In this document: positions 5,590 to 6,013 of the stretch, piece after piece
Layout: each line of letters opens with the position of its first letter
Position numbering within the stretch: position 1 is the stretch's first letter
Source of the DNA: an uncultured Ectothiorhodospiraceae bacterium
Lineage (GTDB): Bacteria; Pseudomonadota; Gammaproteobacteria; UBA9214
DNA: 6,013 nucleotides
NCBI GenBank assembly: GCA_947258945.1
Contig: CAMYKJ010000266.1
Span: 1 to 6,013, forward strand
Reading direction: 5' to 3'
Notes under the pieces: model-generated
The model's input: the letters and a program-made list of their open reading frames with translations, nothing else
Database searches by the model: none
Told to the model about the DNA's origin: nothing
Translations under genes and position numbers: made by a program

Positions 5590-6013
5590 ATGAATACTGA
5601 CTACGACGTAATCGTCATCGGTGCCGGACCCGCGGGTTATGTCGCGGCGATTCGCTGCGCACAGCTTGGTATGAAAACCGCCTGTATCGATGACTGGCGC
5701 GACAAGGATGGAAATCCCGTACCGGGCGGTACCTGCCTGAACGCGGGCTGTATCCCCTCCAAGGCCCTGCTGGAAAGCTCCGAGCTGTACGAACGTGCAG
5801 GCAGCGATCTGGGGCGGCACGGTATACGGGCAGGTGACCTGACGCTGGACGTTGCGGCGATGGTTGCCAACAAGGACCAGGTGGTCCGTGACCTGACCGG
5901 CGGGATCGTCGGCTTGTTCAAGTCAAACGGTATCGACTGGCTGCCCGGCCGTGGCCAGTTGTTGCCGGACCGCCAGGTCACGGTGACGGCACACGACGGC
6001 AGTCACAACACCG
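5590..6013 (+). CDS. lpdA: Dihydrolipoamide dehydrogenase E3 (Lpd), N-terminal part, cut by window edge
   Basis: FAD flavoprotein that re-oxidises the dihydrolipoyl arm of E2 and passes electrons to NAD+. ATG 5590 gives MNTDYDVIVIGAGPAGYVAA, the beta strand and GxGxxG loop that bind FAD ADP (Gly11-Gly16) at the exact N-terminus usual for the family. The redox disulfide is Cys49/Cys54 in GGTCLNAGCIPSKALL; Val is more usual where Ala52 stands. The frame is open without lesion to the last base, 141 codons of an expected 470-480, so the NAD, central and interface domains lie outside. It follows sucB by 125 nt, a gap much wider than the sucA-sucB one. No good Shine-Dalgarno lies at normal distance (TGAAAAAGAATT precedes ATG). 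Lpd usually also serves pyruvate dehydrogenase and glycine cleavage, which could explain why this gene stays intact while sucA and sucB do not. Confidence 0.95.
   Translation, partial: MNTDYDVIVIGAGPAGYVAAIRCAQLGMKTACIDDWRDKDGNPVPGGTCLNAGCIPSKALLESSELYERAGSDLGRHGIRAGDLTLDVAAMVANKDQVVRDLTGGIVGLFKSNGIDWLPGRGQLLPDRQVTVTAHDGSHNT

Overview
The window looks like part of a high-GC gammaproteobacterial chromosome. The support is a membrane-anchored cytochrome c5-type protein, an Arg(CCG) tRNA with encoded CCA, and the 2-oxoglutarate dehydrogenase operon order sucA-sucB-lpd, with proteins close in sequence and length to gammaproteobacterial SucA, SucB and Lpd. The genus cannot be fixed from these bases.

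Layout. 1-212: an intergenic palindromic repeat, the possible remnant of a minus-strand gene, and a hairpin just downstream of the tRNA. 213-289 (minus): tRNA-Arg(CCG). 290-489: a spacer holding a promoter with a perfect TATAAT box. 490-972 (plus): cytochrome c5-family protein, closed by a strong intrinsic terminator. 1022-1345: a non-coding stretch rich in inverted repeats, then a sigma70-like promoter and a leader hairpin. 1346-4178: sucA (E1). 4198-5464: sucB (E2). 5465-5589: a spacer with a GC-rich hairpin repeat. 5590-6013: start of lpd (E3), cut by the window edge.

SucA decarboxylates 2-oxoglutarate on thiamine diphosphate. SucB passes the succinyl group from its lipoyl arm to CoA. Lpd re-oxidises the lipoyl arm. 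Together they make succinyl-CoA and NADH in the TCA cycle. No terminator is seen inside the three genes, so they are probably one transcript.

The main observation is that the two genes specific to 2-oxoglutarate dehydrogenase are damaged as written, while lpd, the cytochrome and the tRNA are intact. sucA carries a perfect 13-bp tandem duplication (1537-1562) that shifts the frame. It also lacks about six residues (18 nt) of a near-invariant motif at about 3533. sucB carries one extra C in a C6 run (4712-4717) that splits it in the linker. Removing 13 nt and 1 nt restores full-length proteins of 939 and 421 residues. Either the strain has lost, or is losing, 2-oxoglutarate dehydrogenase, as known for many obligate autotrophs, or the sequence holds consensus errors. 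The window alone cannot decide. I see no novel defence or mobile system.
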